The position numbers were made by a program, and so were the translations under genes. Shown here in pieces: positions 8,768 to 19,267 of a stretch of DNA of 64,000 bases. Positions within the stretch are counted from its first letter, which is position 1. Each line of letters starts with the position of its first letter. Below the pieces are notes generated by a model, which was not told where the DNA came from, did no database searches, and was given only the letters and a program-made list of their open reading frames with translations. The stretch is from Erwinia oleae (GTDB taxonomy: Bacteria; Pseudomonadota; Gammaproteobacteria; Enterobacterales; Enterobacteriaceae). Location of the stretch: NCBI RefSeq assembly GCF_000770305.1, contig NZ_JNVB01000009.1, forward strand, positions 1-64,000, given 5' to 3'.

Positions 8768-9898
8768 ATGGCTTACACCACTTTCTCACAGAACAAAAAC
8801 GATCAGCTGAGTGAACCGATGTTTTTCGGCCAGCCGGTGAACGTCGCACGTTACGATCAGCAGAAATATGACATCTTTGAAAAGCTGATTGAGAAACAGC
8901 TCTCCTTCTTCTGGCGCCCGGAAGAAGTGGACGTGTCGCGCGATCGCATCGACTACCAGAAGCTGCCCGATCACGAAAAGCACATTTTCATCAGCAACCT
9001 GAAATACCAGACGCTGCTGGACTCTATCCAGGGCCGCAGCCCGAACGTGGCGCTGCTGCCGCTGATCTCCATTCCTGAACTGGAAACATGGGTGGAAACC
9101 TGGGCCTTTTCGGAAACCATCCATTCACGATCTTACACTCACATTATTCGCAACATCGTTAACGATCCGGCGGTGGTATTCGACGATATCGTCACTAACG
9201 AGCAGATCCTGTCGCGCGCGAAAGACATTTCCGGCTATTACGACGATCTGATTGAGATGACCAACTACTGGCATCTGCTGGGTGAAGGCACGCATCAGGT
9301 GAATGGCAAAACGGTTACTGTGAGCCTGCGCGAGCTGAAAAAGCAGCTCTACATCTGTCTGATGAGCGTCAACGCGCTGGAAGCGATCCGTTTCTACGTC
9401 AGCTTTGCCTGTTCATTCGCCTTTGCAGAGCGTGAACTGATGGAAGGCAATGCAAAAATCATTCGCCTGATTGCACGTGACGAGGCGCTGCACCTGACCG
9501 GCACCCAGCACATGCTCAATCTGCTGCGCAGCGGCGAGGACGATCCTGAAATGGCTGAGATTGCCCGTGAATGTCGCCAGCAGTGCTACGACCTGTTTGT
9601 GCTTGCAGCGCAGCAGGAAAAAGAGTGGGCGGAATACCTCTTCCGCGACGGCTCGATGATCGGCCTGAACAAAGACATTCTCTGGCAGTACATTGAGTAC
9701 ATCACCAATATCCGCATGCAGGCGGTCGGGCTCGATCTGCCCTTCCAGACGCGCTCCAACCCTATTCCGTGGATTAACTCCTGGCTGGTGTCGGACAACG
9801 TGCAGGTCGCACCGCAGGAAGTGGAAGTCAGCTCTTATCTGGTGGGGCAGATTGACTCCGAAGTGGGCGAAAACGACTTCGACGACTTCCAGCTGTAA
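8768..9898 (+). CDS. nrdB: Ribonucleoside-diphosphate reductase 1, beta subunit
   Basis: Small, radical-bearing subunit of class Ia ribonucleotide reductase. From ATG 8768 ([13 protein letters not shown]) it is 376 residues, identical to E. coli in length; the seven upstream in-frame codons from 8747 are discarded on that basis. The diiron/tyrosyl centre is visible: Asp85 in LLDSIQ, Glu and His in [11 protein letters not shown] with the radical tyrosine at 123 counting Met (Tyr122 by convention), and the second Glu/His set in the EAIRFYVSF and [11 protein letters not shown] region. The C-terminal DFQL tail docks on NrdA. The stop is followed after one base by the yfaE start. Confidence 0.98.
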   Translation: MAYTTFSQNKNDQLSEPMFFGQPVNVARYDQQKYDIFEKLIEKQLSFFWRPEEVDVSRDRIDYQKLPDHEKHIFISNLKYQTLLDSIQGRSPNVALLPLISIPELETWVETWAFSETIHSRSYTHIIRNIVNDPAVVFDDIVTNEQILSRAKDISGYYDDLIEMTNYWHLLGEGTHQVNGKTVTVSLRELKKQLYICLMSVNALEAIRFYVSFACSFAFAERELMEGNAKIIRLIARDEALHLTGTQHMLNLLRSGEDDPEMAEIARECRQQCYDLFVLAAQQEKEWAEYLFRDGSMIGLNKDILWQYIEYITNIRMQAVGLDLPFQTRSNPIPWINSWLVSDNVQVAPQEVEVSSYLVGQIDSEVGENDFDDFQL

Positions 9899-9899
9899 A

Positions 9900-10160
9900 A
9901 TGGCAGATGCGATCATTACGCTGCGTGCTTCGGGCACGCAGCTTCACTGCAAGGAAGAGCATCGCTCGCTGCTTGACGCGCTGGAGTCACATAAAATCTG
10001 CGTTGAATATCAGTGTCGGGAAGGCTACTGCGGCTCCTGTCGTACCCGGCTGCTGAAGGGTGAAGTATGCTACGCCGCAGCGCCGCTGGCGTTTATAGAG
10101 GAAGGCGAGATATTGCCGTGCTGCTGCACGGCGAAAGGCGATATTGAAATTGAGATGTAG
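9900..10160 (+). CDS. yfaE: 2Fe-2S ferredoxin maintaining the NrdB cofactor (YfaE)
   Basis: Plant-type [2Fe-2S] ferredoxin of 86 residues; in E. coli it delivers electrons to regenerate the diferric-tyrosyl radical of NrdB. Ligand pattern C-x4-C-x2-C is seen at C39, C44 and C47 (QCREGYCGSC), with the last ligand in the CCC cluster at 74-76 (ILPCCC). The ATG at 9900 begins one base after the nrdB stop, indicating translational coupling; a longer open frame reaching back to 9693 is only overlap with nrdB. Last gene of nrdAB-yfaE. Confidence 0.95.
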   Translation: MADAIITLRASGTQLHCKEEHRSLLDALESHKICVEYQCREGYCGSCRTRLLKGEVCYAAAPLAFIEEGEILPCCCTAKGDIEIEM

Positions 10161-10235
10161 CTTTCTGCCCGTATTATCACCTGATGCCCTTGCCCACACA
10201 GCCATTTGTCAACCGTGCAGCCAAAAGCCTGACGT

Positions 10236-11420
10236 TCAGATTTTCAGCGTTTCCACCACTTTCACCCAGCCGTGGCCGGTGGAGACTTCCATGCCGGACA
10301 AATAGCGACGCAGCATATTCAGCGCCATCATTGCTACCATCTCCTGACGTGTTTTCAGCGCATGGTGACTCACGTTGAATTTCACGCGCTGCGCCCAGCA
10401 GCCGTCAGGCGTTTTCAGCGCAAAACCCAACTGCTCGTCATCAAGACCGCCCACCACCAGCGCCAGTTGCGACGGGATCTGCTGCGCGCGCGCGGCCAGC
10501 CCGGAAAGCGACTCCTGCTGCGTCGGCAATATCTCACCCGCAGCCAGCGGAGCCTGTTCCGAGGCAAGCTGCCAGTGAAGTAAACCGGCGGTAAACTGCT
10601 CGCTGAGCGCCAACGTCAGATTCTGCTCGTTGAGCCTGCGCGAAAGCTGTGCCGGCAGATTTTCGGTGCCTTCAAATATCACGCTTTCGCCGGCAATTTC
10701 CCGCACCTGCCGCCAGAACGCTTCCATTTCCTTCAGCTTTGAAGCCGGGCCGTTCAGTTTAAGCTCAATAATCGGCATAGAGGCGCGATAGCCCACCACC
10801 ACGCCCTCGGGCAGCGTCAGGGGTTCGATATCGGCGGCCATATCGCTTTCGCCGCGTCCAAACGTGGTCATGCGCAGGCAGACCGGCGGTGCCGGCAGTG
10901 AGAAACGCGCCTTCAGCCTCGGCAGGATCTGCTGTTCGACCATCATCTTATATTCGGACGGCACGCCGGGCGTGAAGAAGATCCAGCAGCGGTTCAGCAT
11001 CAGCGCAAAGCCGCAGGCGGTGCCGATGGGGTTGTCCAGCATCTCCGCACCCTGTGGGATCTCCGCCTGTTTACGGTTGCTGTCCGCCATTTTACGTCCG
11101 CGCCCGGCAAAAAAAGCCTCTATTTTCGCCAGCCACGCTTCCTGCATCACCAGTGGCACGCCCGCCGCGCGGGACGCCGCCAGCGCGCTCAGATCATCGC
11201 TGGTTGGCCCCAGGCCGCCATTGACGATCAGCACGTCGGCCACCCTGCTGCGTTCGGTCAATACCGTTACCAGCTCAGCAAGATCGTCGCCGGTGGTCTG
11301 TCGGCTGGTCATCGGCAGCCCGTTCTGAAACAGGACATCGGCCAGCCACGCCGCGTTGGTATCGACAATCTGTCCATGCAGCACTTCATCGCCCGTTGAG
11401 AGCATTTCCACTCGTATCAC
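10236..11420 (-). CDS. yfaY: CinA-like protein YfaY (NMN-deamidase-related)
   Basis: Two-domain CinA-family protein, 394 residues (E. coli YfaY about 400). The N-terminal molybdopterin-binding-like/COG1058 domain (about 1-170) contains STGDEVLHG and NGGLGPTSDDL. The C-terminal PncC-like domain is degenerate: the SCTGG motif that carries the catalytic Ser in active NMN deamidases reads QFTAG here (in LALSEQFTAGLL), as in E. coli YfaY, so deamidase activity is not expected. The start is GTG at 11420 with GGAG at 7 bases. It is convergent with yfaE and follows the men operon on the same strand, 70 bases downstream of menE. In E. coli the glp genes lie near; they are absent here. Confidence 0.92.
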   Translation of the reverse strand: MIRVEMLSTGDEVLHGQIVDTNAAWLADVLFQNGLPMTSRQTTGDDLAELVTVLTERSRVADVLIVNGGLGPTSDDLSALAASRAAGVPLVMQEAWLAKIEAFFAGRGRKMADSNRKQAEIPQGAEMLDNPIGTACGFALMLNRCWIFFTPGVPSEYKMMVEQQILPRLKARFSLPAPPVCLRMTTFGRGESDMAADIEPLTLPEGVVVGYRASMPIIELKLNGPASKLKEMEAFWRQVREIAGESVIFEGTENLPAQLSRRLNEQNLTLALSEQFTAGLLHWQLASEQAPLAAGEILPTQQESLSGLAARAQQIPSQLALVVGGLDDEQLGFALKTPDGCWAQRVKFNVSHHALKTRQEMVAMMALNMLRRYLSGMEVSTGHGWVKVVETLKI

Positions 11421-11490
11421 TGTCTTCTCCCACTCCGCGTAAGTGGATTAACTGTAGGAAGCGCGGGGAATAAATACAATACCGTTTTGC

Positions 11491-12849
11491 TCAGCCCGTT
11501 ACCGTCGCCTGCGCCGCCACCCACTCGGCAAGCTGACGGCGTGAGATTTTGATGCCGCCCGCGTGCAGGGCGGGGAGCGGATACCACATCACCGGCCGCT
11601 GAAAACCGGCCAGGCGACGCGTTGCCCATTCGGCAATATCGGGCAGCGGCGCGTCGGCGGCCAGCAGCGCCACCGGGCGATGACCATATTCGCTGTCCGC
11701 CTTCGGCACCACAAATACCGACGAGACGGCAGGATGCGCCAGCAGAATTTTTTCAATCTGCTCGGGCTGGATGCCCTCTCCGCCTGAGAAGAACTGATTG
11801 TCCAGCCGCCCCACCACTTCCAGCTCCTCACCGTGCCAGCGTCCCCGATCGCCGGTTGAATACCAGCCTGCATCATCAGTCAGCGGCAACAGCTCGCCGT
11901 TTCGCCAGTAGCCGCAGCCCAGCGCCAGCGACCGCACCTGAATTTGTCCTTCATGCAGCCGGATACGATGCCCGTCGAGCGCTCGCCCGACGGTTGCGCC
12001 CGCCCCGGCGCGGCGCGCGACCAGGGTTGACGCCGTTTCTGTCATGCCATAGCCGCACCAGCAGGCCAGCCCGCGCGCCTCTGCCTGCGCGGTCAGTGCT
12101 TCAGGGATTGCGGCACCGCCCAGCAACACGGTGTGGAGCTTTTCCGGCAGCGTTGGCTGCTGAAGCAGCCGCCAGAGCTGCGTTGGCACCAGCGACGCAA
12201 AGCTCGCCGCCGCCAGCGCCTGAGGCAGGGGCCGTTCCCCCGACAAAACGAGGCAGCCGCCGCTCAGCAACCAGCGCCAGATAATGCCCTGACCGGAAAC
12301 GTGAAACAGCGGCAGCGAAAGCAGCCAGCTTTCACCGGCGTGGAAGTTCAGGCAGGCCACCACGCCCGCCGCGCTGGCGAGATGGGCGCGAAACGTGTGC
12401 GCCACGGCCTTCGGCAGGCCGCTGGAGCCGGAGGTGAGCGTCAGCGTGGCGATGGCGTCCGGCTGCCACTGCAATGAAAGGCAGCCCGGCTGCGTCTGCA
12501 TCTGCAAGGCGGGAACGGGGAAATCTGCCTCGCCTTCCAGCGTCAGCGCAAAATCCAGGTTGAGATCGGGCAGAATATTTATTAACTGCGTCGTCGGAAG
12601 CTGCGGATTAACGGGCAGTAATCGTGCGCCGCAGCGCAGCAGCGCCAGATAGGCCAGCAGCGCCGTTTCGCTGCTTTTCGCCTTGAGCATAACGCCCGCG
12701 CCCGGATGAACGCCCTGCTGGCTGAAACCCACGGCCAGCTGTTCAATGCGTTCAGCCAGCGCCTGCCAGCTAAGCGCGTTGCCCGCGCCGCACAGCGCCA
12801 CGGCATGCGCAGGATGCCGCAGCCACGGCCAGTCGCTCAGCGCCGCCAT
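11491..12849 (-). CDS. menE: o-Succinylbenzoate-CoA ligase
   Basis: ANL-superfamily adenylating enzyme that activates o-succinylbenzoate to its CoA thioester in menaquinone synthesis. The 452-residue product matches the usual 451. Seen: P-loop-type motif [21 protein letters not shown] adenylate-binding loop, the hinge region STGDRGRW and [16 protein letters not shown], and the C-terminal catalytic lysine region GGIKISRR. The ATG at 12849 overlaps the end of menC by 13 bases. Last gene of menFDHBCE. Confidence 0.97.
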   Translation of the reverse strand: MAALSDWPWLRHPAHAVALCGAGNALSWQALAERIEQLAVGFSQQGVHPGAGVMLKAKSSETALLAYLALLRCGARLLPVNPQLPTTQLINILPDLNLDFALTLEGEADFPVPALQMQTQPGCLSLQWQPDAIATLTLTSGSSGLPKAVAHTFRAHLASAAGVVACLNFHAGESWLLSLPLFHVSGQGIIWRWLLSGGCLVLSGERPLPQALAAASFASLVPTQLWRLLQQPTLPEKLHTVLLGGAAIPEALTAQAEARGLACWCGYGMTETASTLVARRAGAGATVGRALDGHRIRLHEGQIQVRSLALGCGYWRNGELLPLTDDAGWYSTGDRGRWHGEELEVVGRLDNQFFSGGEGIQPEQIEKILLAHPAVSSVFVVPKADSEYGHRPVALLAADAPLPDIAEWATRRLAGFQRPVMWYPLPALHAGGIKISRRQLAEWVAAQATVTG

Positions 12850-13805
12850 ACGCTTTCCAGCGCGTCAGCGGTCACCCGCGGCAGCGTGCAGCCCGGCCAA
12901 CGCCGAACGAGCTGCTGCTGCATTAAATCGAGCGTATCCAGCCCCGGCGGCGTTTCCGGCGTCAGCCAGCGGGCGATACGCGCCAGCTGCGTCAGCCCAA
13001 GGCTTGACTCCAGTGACGAGCCGATCACTGCCGTCAGCCCCTTTTGCTGCGCGTTTTCGATAAGCTGCCTGACCTGCCTGAGACTGCCTGTCAGCATCGG
13101 TTTGATGACCACCGCCCGCAGGTGCGGTTCCGCCCTCAGCGTAAAATCCGGTTCGCGCAGGTGTTCGTCCCACGCGAGCGGCATCCCGGTCTCCTGCGCG
13201 AAGCAGCGGGACTCGTCCGGCGTACGGCACGGCTCCTCTATGAAGGCAATACGCGCATGCAGCGCAGGCGTGATAAAGCGCGCGAAACGGCAGGCTTTCT
13301 CAAGGCTCCAGCAGCGATTGGCATCCAGCCGCAGCGTCAGATGCGGCAGCGCCTCCAGCAGCAGGTTCACCATCATACCGTCGCGAACCGGCTCATACAG
13401 GCCGACCTTCATTTTTGCCACCGGCGTTCGCTGTAGGTGCAGTCCCGCAATCAGCGCATCGGGATCGCCGGTGCAAAGCCGCGCGCCGACGACGTCGCCC
13501 GCTGTGGGTAGTTCAGCGGCTAATTCAGCCTGTGCGAGGCTGAGGCCAAAGGCCACCGAGGACAGGCTGCTCTCTGCACTCATTTCACCCTCACACCAGG
13601 CGTCTGACAGTCGGATGGCTTCCGCCTGCGCTTCCGGTAGTGATTCCGCGCTGAAGCCGGGCAGCGGCGCGATTTCGCCCCAGCCTTCCCGCCCTGCCTC
13701 GCGCAGTCTGACCAACAGCCCGCAGCGGCTTTTTATTCGGCTGTCCCGCAGCACGGTGCCGGCCTCAAGCGGGATCTCATAATGAAACAGCGTCGCGTCG
13801 CGCAT
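12837..13805 (-). CDS. menC: o-Succinylbenzoate synthase
   Basis: Enolase-superfamily dehydratase converting SHCHC to o-succinylbenzoate. All catalytic residues sit at the E. coli numbering: general base K133 in KMKVGL with K131, metal ligands D161 (LRLDANR), E190 (FIEEP) and D213 (AWDE), and K235 (VIKP). 322 residues. The ATG overlaps the menB stop as ATGA at 13805, and the 3' end overlaps menE by 13 bases, so translation is probably coupled. Confidence 0.97.
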   Translation of the reverse strand: MRDATLFHYEIPLEAGTVLRDSRIKSRCGLLVRLREAGREGWGEIAPLPGFSAESLPEAQAEAIRLSDAWCEGEMSAESSLSSVAFGLSLAQAELAAELPTAGDVVGARLCTGDPDALIAGLHLQRTPVAKMKVGLYEPVRDGMMVNLLLEALPHLTLRLDANRCWSLEKACRFARFITPALHARIAFIEEPCRTPDESRCFAQETGMPLAWDEHLREPDFTLRAEPHLRAVVIKPMLTGSLRQVRQLIENAQQKGLTAVIGSSLESSLGLTQLARIARWLTPETPPGLDTLDLMQQQLVRRWPGCTLPRVTADALESVWRR

Positions 13806-14662
13806 CAGGGGTTTCGCTTAAATTTACTGAAGTCCGGCTGGCGCTTCTGATTAAAGGCATTGCGCCCCTCCTGCCCTTCTTCAGTCATATAGAACAGCAT
13901 GGTGGCGTTGCCTGCCAGCTCCTGAAGCCCTGCCTGGCCGTCGCAGTCGGCGTTCAGCGCCGCCTTCAGGCAGCGCAGCGCCATCGGGCTGTTTTCCAGC
14001 ATCTCGCGGCACCAGCGCACGGTTTCCCGCTCCAGGTCAGCCAGCGGCACGACGGTGTTGACCAGCCCCATCGCCAGCGCCTGCTGCGCGTTGTACATCC
14101 GGCAGAGAAACCAGATCTCCCGCGCTTTTTTCTGCCCGACGATGCGCGCCATGTAGGCCGCGCCCCAGCCGCCGTCAAACGAGCCGACTTTTGGCCCGGT
14201 CTGGCCGAACTGCGCATTGTCAGCGGCGATGGTCAGATCGCAGAGCATATGCAGAACGTGCCCGCCGCCGACCGCATAGCCCGCCACCATCGCCACCACC
14301 GGTTTTGGACAGGTGCGGATCTGCCGCTGAAAATCCAGCACGTTGAGGTGGTGAACGCCCGCCTCATCGCGATAGCCGCCGTAGTCGCCGCGAATTTTCT
14401 GGTCACCACCGGCGCAGAACGCCTCATTGCCTTCGCCGGTAAGAATAATCACGCCGATGCGGTCGTCGTGGCGCGCATCGTCGAGCGCCGCCATCATCTC
14501 TTTCACCGTACGCGGGCGAAAAGCATTGCGCACTTCCGGGCGGTTGAGGGTGATTTTCGCAATGCCGTCCGCGGATTTGTGAAAGCGGATATCGCTGAAG
14601 TCTGCGCCGCAGTCGAACCATTCAATCGGCGCATAAAGCGTGTCAGAATCTGGGTAGATCAT
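13805..14662 (-). CDS. menB: 1,4-Dihydroxy-2-naphthoyl-CoA synthase
   Basis: Crotonase-fold enzyme that cyclises o-succinylbenzoyl-CoA to DHNA-CoA. 285 residues, the family length. Seen: the CoA/oxyanion loop [24 protein letters not shown], and [12 protein letters not shown]; the Gly before KVGSF marks the type I (bicarbonate-dependent) class. C-terminus [10 protein letters not shown] is typical. Its ATG overlaps the menH stop by 4 bases. Confidence 0.98.
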   Translation of the reverse strand: MIYPDSDTLYAPIEWFDCGADFSDIRFHKSADGIAKITLNRPEVRNAFRPRTVKEMMAALDDARHDDRIGVIILTGEGNEAFCAGGDQKIRGDYGGYRDEAGVHHLNVLDFQRQIRTCPKPVVAMVAGYAVGGGHVLHMLCDLTIAADNAQFGQTGPKVGSFDGGWGAAYMARIVGQKKAREIWFLCRMYNAQQALAMGLVNTVVPLADLERETVRWCREMLENSPMALRCLKAALNADCDGQAGLQELAGNATMLFYMTEEGQEGRNAFNQKRQPDFSKFKRNP

Positions 14663-15438
14663 CGGTTTTCCTCAACAGGAGAAAGGGCGCCGGCCAGATG
14701 GCGGGCGAAAGCCAGGGGATTGGCGCGGTGCGCGTTATGCCCCGCATGGGATACCAGAGCAACAGGCAGCGCGGCCTGCCGCGCCAACTGCTGAAACTTG
14801 TGGTCATGTTCGCCGCAGAGATAAAGAAAAGGACAGGAAAGATGCGCCAGCGCGGGCTGCAAATCGGGCTGATGCGCCAGCGAGGTGGCGAGCAGCATCG
14901 CCGCCAGCCCGTCAGGATGGTTGTGCAAACGCAGGCGGATGAGCGTCTGTCGTTGCTCCTCGCTGAGATCGGCAAAGACCGGCTGACAATACCACGCGCG
15001 GAGCGTCGCACCGAGCGGCTGCTGGCGAAACCGCGCCGACCACTGCGTATCATGCGCCAGGCGAAGCCGCCGTTCTTCATCGCTGCCGAGGCCCGTATGC
15101 GCGCCTTCAACGGCCACCCCCGCCAGGTGGTTATCGCCATGACGACAGGCATGATAAAGCGCAACGCGACCGCCCAACGAATAGCCGATCAGCCAGTAAC
15201 GTTCGACATGATGAAAGCGAAGCGTGGCGGCAAGGCGTTGCGAAAGCGTTTCAAATCCGTCCACGCGCTGCGCGTAAGAGCCGCCGTGCCCCGGCAGATC
15301 GACGCTGAGCTGTGGCCAGTCGGTAAAGTGGTTCTGCGCCGCCTGCCACTCTGCGCCGCTGCCGAGAAAACCGTGCAGCCAGACCAGCACCGGCCTGTTT
15401 TGGCGATGGCGGCCCTGCCAGCGCGCGTGAAGGATCAT
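14659..15438 (-). CDS. menH: SHCHC synthase MenH (alpha/beta hydrolase)
   Basis: Eliminates pyruvate from SEPHCHC to give SHCHC. Alpha/beta-hydrolase fold, 259 residues. Visible: HGFLGSG oxyanion loop near residue 22, nucleophile Ser87 in GYSLGG, the acid in CGEHDHKF and the catalytic His in HAGHNAHR. Overlaps both menD (15435-15438) and menB (14659-14662) by 4 bases. Confidence 0.97.
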   Translation of the reverse strand: MILHARWQGRHRQNRPVLVWLHGFLGSGAEWQAAQNHFTDWPQLSVDLPGHGGSYAQRVDGFETLSQRLAATLRFHHVERYWLIGYSLGGRVALYHACRHGDNHLAGVAVEGAHTGLGSDEERRLRLAHDTQWSARFRQQPLGATLRAWYCQPVFADLSEEQRQTLIRLRLHNHPDGLAAMLLATSLAHQPDLQPALAHLSCPFLYLCGEHDHKFQQLARQAALPVALVSHAGHNAHRANPLAFARHLAGALSPVEENR

Positions 15439-17087
15439 CGTCCGTTCGCCGCATCGGCAAGAAAACGCGCCCCGGCTTCATCGTCAACGCGCAGTTCAAT
15501 CAGCGTTGCGCCCTGTTGCCAGGCCTCTTTTACCGCATCGGCGAGCGCATACCAGCTCTGCGGCTGAGCGTAACGCAGGCCGAACAGCCCGGCGGCGCAG
15601 GAAAAATCCGCCTGCTGCGGCAGTGAGAAAAAGCGCGCGCGCTCGGCTTCCGGCGTCGGCAACATTGAAAATATCTGCCCGCCGTTGTTGTTTACCACAA
15701 TGAGCGCCACAGGCTGCTCACGCAGCAGTGCCAGGCTGTTGAGATCGTAAAGCGCAGAGAGATCGCCGACGATGGCCAGCAGTGGTTTATCTCTGCCGCG
15801 CTGCACGCCCGCCGCCGTAGCAATCAGCCCGTCAATACCGCTGGCGCCGCGGTTTGCATAAACCGGATAACCGGCTGGCAGCTGCGCCAGCGCGTTCACC
15901 AGCCTGATGGTCAGGCTGTTGCCAAGAAACAGCGCGCCGCCCTCTGGCAACAGCGCGGGCAGCCGGTGCGCCAACTGCGCTTCACCAAAGTCGCCTGAAC
16001 GCTGGCCGAGTTTTTGCTGCGCGTCGCTGGCAAGCGACCGGAGCGTGCCGTGCCAGGGTGCCTGCGGCACCGCCGGATGCTGCGCCAGCCAAGGCAGGAT
16101 CGCCGTGACCATCCGGCAGGCGCGATGGTGCGCCGGATCGCGTCGGCCCGGCATCGCTTCAATCAACCAGAACCTTTCAGGTTGCAGCAAGGTCAGCAGT
16201 CCCGTCAGCCGTTTACCGGTCAGATGACTGCCAAACTGTATGATGAACTCCACCGAGGCCAGCGCTTCGATAGCCTGCGGCTCGCGCAGCCAGAGTTCCG
16301 CGCAGGGTAACGGCTGGCCGGTCTGCGACTGGACATCCGCCAGCAGCGGCCAGCCCAGTTCGCGCGCCCAGTTCGCCAGCGCAGCGCCCTCTTCCGCGCT
16401 GACTTTTCCCACCACAATCAACCCGCGTTTCTCACGCAGGCGCGGCCACTGTGGCTCAACAGGCACCGCCTGGCTGCTTATGGTGCTCAGCCACGGCTGC
16501 GCGCTCTGCCACCAGCTTCCCGCGTCGTCATCCCATGCCCGAAACGCGGCGGGATCGCCCCCGTAAAGTGGTTCGGCAAAGGGGCAGTTAACATGAACCG
16601 CGCCGTGAGGATGTTCGCCGAGCAGCGAGTCGATAGCCGAAAGCAGCCATCGGGCAGGCAGTTCCGGCGTGGGTCGCGGCAGGTTGAGCGCCCCGGCAGT
16701 CTGCCCGGCAAAGATACCCGGCTGGCTAATCGCCTGGTTGGCGCCGCAGTCGATCAGCTCAGGCGGACGATCGGCAGAAAGAATAATCAAGCGTTCGCCG
16801 GTCAGGCCCGCTTCGATAACGGCAGGATAAAGGTTTGCCACGGCCGTGCCGGAGGTGACGATAATGGCAATCGGCTGACGAACGGCTTTTGCCAGCCCCA
16901 GCGCAAAATGCCCGAGGCCGCGTTCGTCAAAGTGGGTATGACAGTGGAGTTTCTGATTAGCGGCAGCCGCCAGCGTCAGCGGCGCAGAACGCGATCCGGG
17001 TGCGATGCAGACGTGTCGCACGCCGTGCCGCGTCAGTGCTTCAAGTATGATCCCGGCCCAGCGGCGGTTGAATATGCTGTGTGACAT
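15435..17087 (-). CDS. menD: SEPHCHC synthase MenD
   Basis: Thiamine-diphosphate enzyme that joins 2-oxoglutarate (as a succinyl semialdehyde unit) to isochorismate, the first committed menaquinone step. 550 residues (E. coli 556). Catalytic Glu55 lies in [14 protein letters not shown], and the ThDP/Mg2+ motif is in the [12 protein letters not shown]...NNNGGQIF region. The ATG at 17087 gives the family N-terminus [10 protein letters not shown]. It is separated from menF by 73 bases and overlaps menH by 4. Confidence 0.97.
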   Translation of the reverse strand: MSHSIFNRRWAGIILEALTRHGVRHVCIAPGSRSAPLTLAAAANQKLHCHTHFDERGLGHFALGLAKAVRQPIAIIVTSGTAVANLYPAVIEAGLTGERLIILSADRPPELIDCGANQAISQPGIFAGQTAGALNLPRPTPELPARWLLSAIDSLLGEHPHGAVHVNCPFAEPLYGGDPAAFRAWDDDAGSWWQSAQPWLSTISSQAVPVEPQWPRLREKRGLIVVGKVSAEEGAALANWARELGWPLLADVQSQTGQPLPCAELWLREPQAIEALASVEFIIQFGSHLTGKRLTGLLTLLQPERFWLIEAMPGRRDPAHHRACRMVTAILPWLAQHPAVPQAPWHGTLRSLASDAQQKLGQRSGDFGEAQLAHRLPALLPEGGALFLGNSLTIRLVNALAQLPAGYPVYANRGASGIDGLIATAAGVQRGRDKPLLAIVGDLSALYDLNSLALLREQPVALIVVNNNGGQIFSMLPTPEAERARFFSLPQQADFSCAAGLFGLRYAQPQSWYALADAVKEAWQQGATLIELRVDDEAGARFLADAANGR

Positions 17088-17160
17088 AACCCATCCCGTT
17101 CAGCGTGCAGATGGGCAGTATAAAAGGCGTTGACGACGGCTATCTTGATTTAAGGCAGGA

Positions 17161-18438
17161 TTATGGCGCTAAAATTACGCCAAACAGAGCACCCAAACCT
17201 GCCACTTTATGGTTAATTTCCTGCCACTCCGTCTCAGGCTGCGATCCGGCGACGATCCCGGCGCCTGCATAGAGCCTGACCGTCTGGCCTTCCACGCGGG
17301 CGCAGCGCAGCGCCACGGCGAACTCGCTTTCGGCAACGGAGAGATAGCCCACCGAGCCTGCATACCACTCGCGGGAGAACGGCTCATTTTTAGCGATAAA
17401 GTCTCTGGCGACCTCTCTGGGTAAGCCGGCGACGGCGGCGGTGGGTTGGAGCCGCTCAAGGCACCGGCTATCGTCCGTCGTCAGCAGAGTGGCGGTGATG
17501 ACCCGCCGGAGATGCTGCACGTTACGCAGCGAAACCACCTCAACCGACTGCACTTCCCGGCATGCGGTGACGGATGCAAGCCGCTGGCAGATATCCTCTA
17601 CCACCAACTGATTTTCATGGCGGTTTTTTTCATCCTGCAACAGCGCGCTGGCAAGCTGTTGCGCACGTTGCCGATTTTCTGCGCCCGGACAGGTGCCTGC
17701 CAGCGCCTCGGTGACGAGCGCGGCAGACTGACGGTGATAGAGCCGCTCGGGGCTGGAGCCCAGAAACGCCCGCTGTGCAGTAAACGCCAGCAGATAATGA
17801 AAACAGCGCGGGTTGATTGCGCGGCTGGCCGCCAGTGCTGAAGCGGCTGAAACCGCCGTCGGAAACGCGCAGTCGGTTGCGCGAGCGAGCACAACTTTTT
17901 CCATATCGCCCCGCGCGATAGCATCAAGCGCGCGTTCAATCTGCCTGAACCAGCCGTCGCTGTCCGGCTGATGCCGAATATCCTGCACGCCGCCGGGCAG
18001 CGGCGCCAGCGGCCGGGCCTCGCTCAGCCCGTCGATAAAGGCAATGGCGCGCTGTGCATCACGATGCAGTGCGAGGTCATCGTGCAGGAAAACACTCAGC
18101 CTGTCGTTCTGAATCAGCACTCTGGGGACAAACAGAAAGCTGTGCGCCAGCGCAAAATCATTGGCGCCAACCAGCAGCCAGTCCGGCGGCAGCGTCACAA
18201 GCAGGCGGTTCGCCTCTTCAGGCGTGTCGGCGTGAAGAATGTCGCCGCAGGCGGTGATCGAGAGCGTGTTTTGTCGATGCTGCCAGTAAAATTGTGGCCA
18301 GACTGCCTGTGCGCCAAGCCATGCCAGCCCGTCGCAACCGGCCGGCAACGGCACGGTGAAGCGCGCAAAACCGGGTTGTTGATCGTTAAACTCAGCCAGT
18401 TGTTGACGCAGCTGTTTCAGGGCATTTGTGATAGTCAA
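17161..18438 (-). CDS. menF: Isochorismate synthase MenF
   Basis: Chorismate-binding-fold enzyme converting chorismate to isochorismate for menaquinone. 425 residues (E. coli 431). Seen: catalytic Lys181 in GDMEKVVLARAT, FLGSSPERL, TEALAGTCPG, LVVEDICQRL, and the C-terminal REWYAGSVGYLS ... RLYAGAGIV signature with the Mg2+-binding acids. The N-terminal third is the variable part. The start appears to be TTG at 18438 (GGAG 9 bases before); no in-frame ATG gives the expected N-terminus. First gene of the men operon. Confidence 0.95.
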   Translation of the reverse strand: MTITNALKQLRQQLAEFNDQQPGFARFTVPLPAGCDGLAWLGAQAVWPQFYWQHRQNTLSITACGDILHADTPEEANRLLVTLPPDWLLVGANDFALAHSFLFVPRVLIQNDRLSVFLHDDLALHRDAQRAIAFIDGLSEARPLAPLPGGVQDIRHQPDSDGWFRQIERALDAIARGDMEKVVLARATDCAFPTAVSAASALAASRAINPRCFHYLLAFTAQRAFLGSSPERLYHRQSAALVTEALAGTCPGAENRQRAQQLASALLQDEKNRHENQLVVEDICQRLASVTACREVQSVEVVSLRNVQHLRRVITATLLTTDDSRCLERLQPTAAVAGLPREVARDFIAKNEPFSREWYAGSVGYLSVAESEFAVALRCARVEGQTVRLYAGAGIVAGSQPETEWQEINHKVAGLGALFGVILAP

Positions 18439-18520
18439 CGTCAGCGTCTCCGGTGAGTGATAGTCGAAGCCACTTTAGATGAGAGCAACGTCCATTGCAT
18501 TGATCCCGTACCGGCGTTAA

Positions 18521-18546
18521 TAAAAAAGGCGCCCCGCAGGACGCCT
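18521..18546 (-). terminator. elaB intrinsic terminator
   Basis: On the minus strand AGGCGTCC-TGCG-GGGCGCCT (8-bp stem with one G-T pair) is followed by six T residues, 20 bases after the elaB stop. It insulates menF from elaB. Confidence 0.82.
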
Positions 18547-18565
18547 CTTTACGCATGCTGAACGC

Positions 18566-18877
18566 TTAACGACGCGCCAGCAGCAGCCCAACGACCAGAC
18601 CTAACGCAGCACCGGCGCCAACGCCCTGCCACGGCTTATCGTGAACGTATTCATCAGCGCGCGTGGCAACCTGCTTCGCGCGATAATAGTAAGTATCTGA
18701 CGCATTGCTGACGCGAGCTTTCACTTCATTCAGCGATTTTTCAGCTTTCGCTTTCAGTTCAAGGTACTTCTGATCCGCCGGATCGCCGGATGATTTCAAC
18801 ACCTGCTCCAGCGTATCGGTCAGCAGCGTCAGATCGTCGTCCAGGCGGGTTTCTTGTGGTTCATTTGTTGTAGCCAT
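18566..18877 (-). CDS. elaB: ElaB, tail-anchored DUF883 (YqjD-like) membrane protein
   Basis: 103-residue member of the ElaB/YgaM/YqjD family; the E. coli members are stationary-phase inner-membrane proteins that associate with ribosomes through the soluble part. Seen: an acidic, helical N-terminal region (1-75, with LKAKAEKSLNEVKARV), the conserved YVHDKPWQGVGAGAALGLVVG, and a C-terminal hydrophobic anchor ending in LLLARR. Monocistronic, with its own terminator; divergent from opgD. Confidence 0.93.
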   Translation of the reverse strand: MATTNEPQETRLDDDLTLLTDTLEQVLKSSGDPADQKYLELKAKAEKSLNEVKARVSNASDTYYYRAKQVATRADEYVHDKPWQGVGAGAALGLVVGLLLARR

Positions 18878-19267
18878 ACCATCTCCTTGTGCGAATAATG
18901 TTGTTGACTAACTATAGACACTTCCACGCGCTTTGCCGCCTCATCACACCAGGAATTGACTGAGAAATGCGGCAATTGCGTTCATAAATCAAAAACAGAC
19001 GTCATGATGCCTTCTGTTAACGCCCGGCTCTGGCCTGATGCCAGCTCTCTCTGCGTCAATGCCGGCGCGTCGGAAGAGGCTTAAAAAGCTTCTTTACACA
19101 GGAACGCACTGCTTTTATTGGATTTATCTGTTAAATTTTTTGTTAACTGAATTTTCCAATTCGCCGACTGTCCTACCGTGCTGTGACGCGGTTCACAATA
19201 TGGGTGCACCTGACGTATTGCACGACAGTCACTTTACACTCCGTTCACCAAGGAAATGATTTCTGGC
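18878..19267. other. 390-base divergent region between elaB and opgD
   Basis: Holds both promoters. The elaB side has an upstream Shine-Dalgarno (AAGGAGAT). The opgD side has the CRP site at 19182-19197 and a -10-like TACACT at 19235-19240. The stretch 18960-19150 has no gene I can support. Confidence 0.5.
19182..19197. promoter_or_regulatory. CRP-binding site upstream of opgD
   Basis: TGTGA-CGCGGT-TCACA is an exact match to the CRP core TGTGA-N6-TCACA, centred at 19189.5. A -10-like TACACT at 19235-19240 would put the transcription start near 19247, so the site is about 57 bases upstream, near the class I activator position. Confidence 0.72.
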
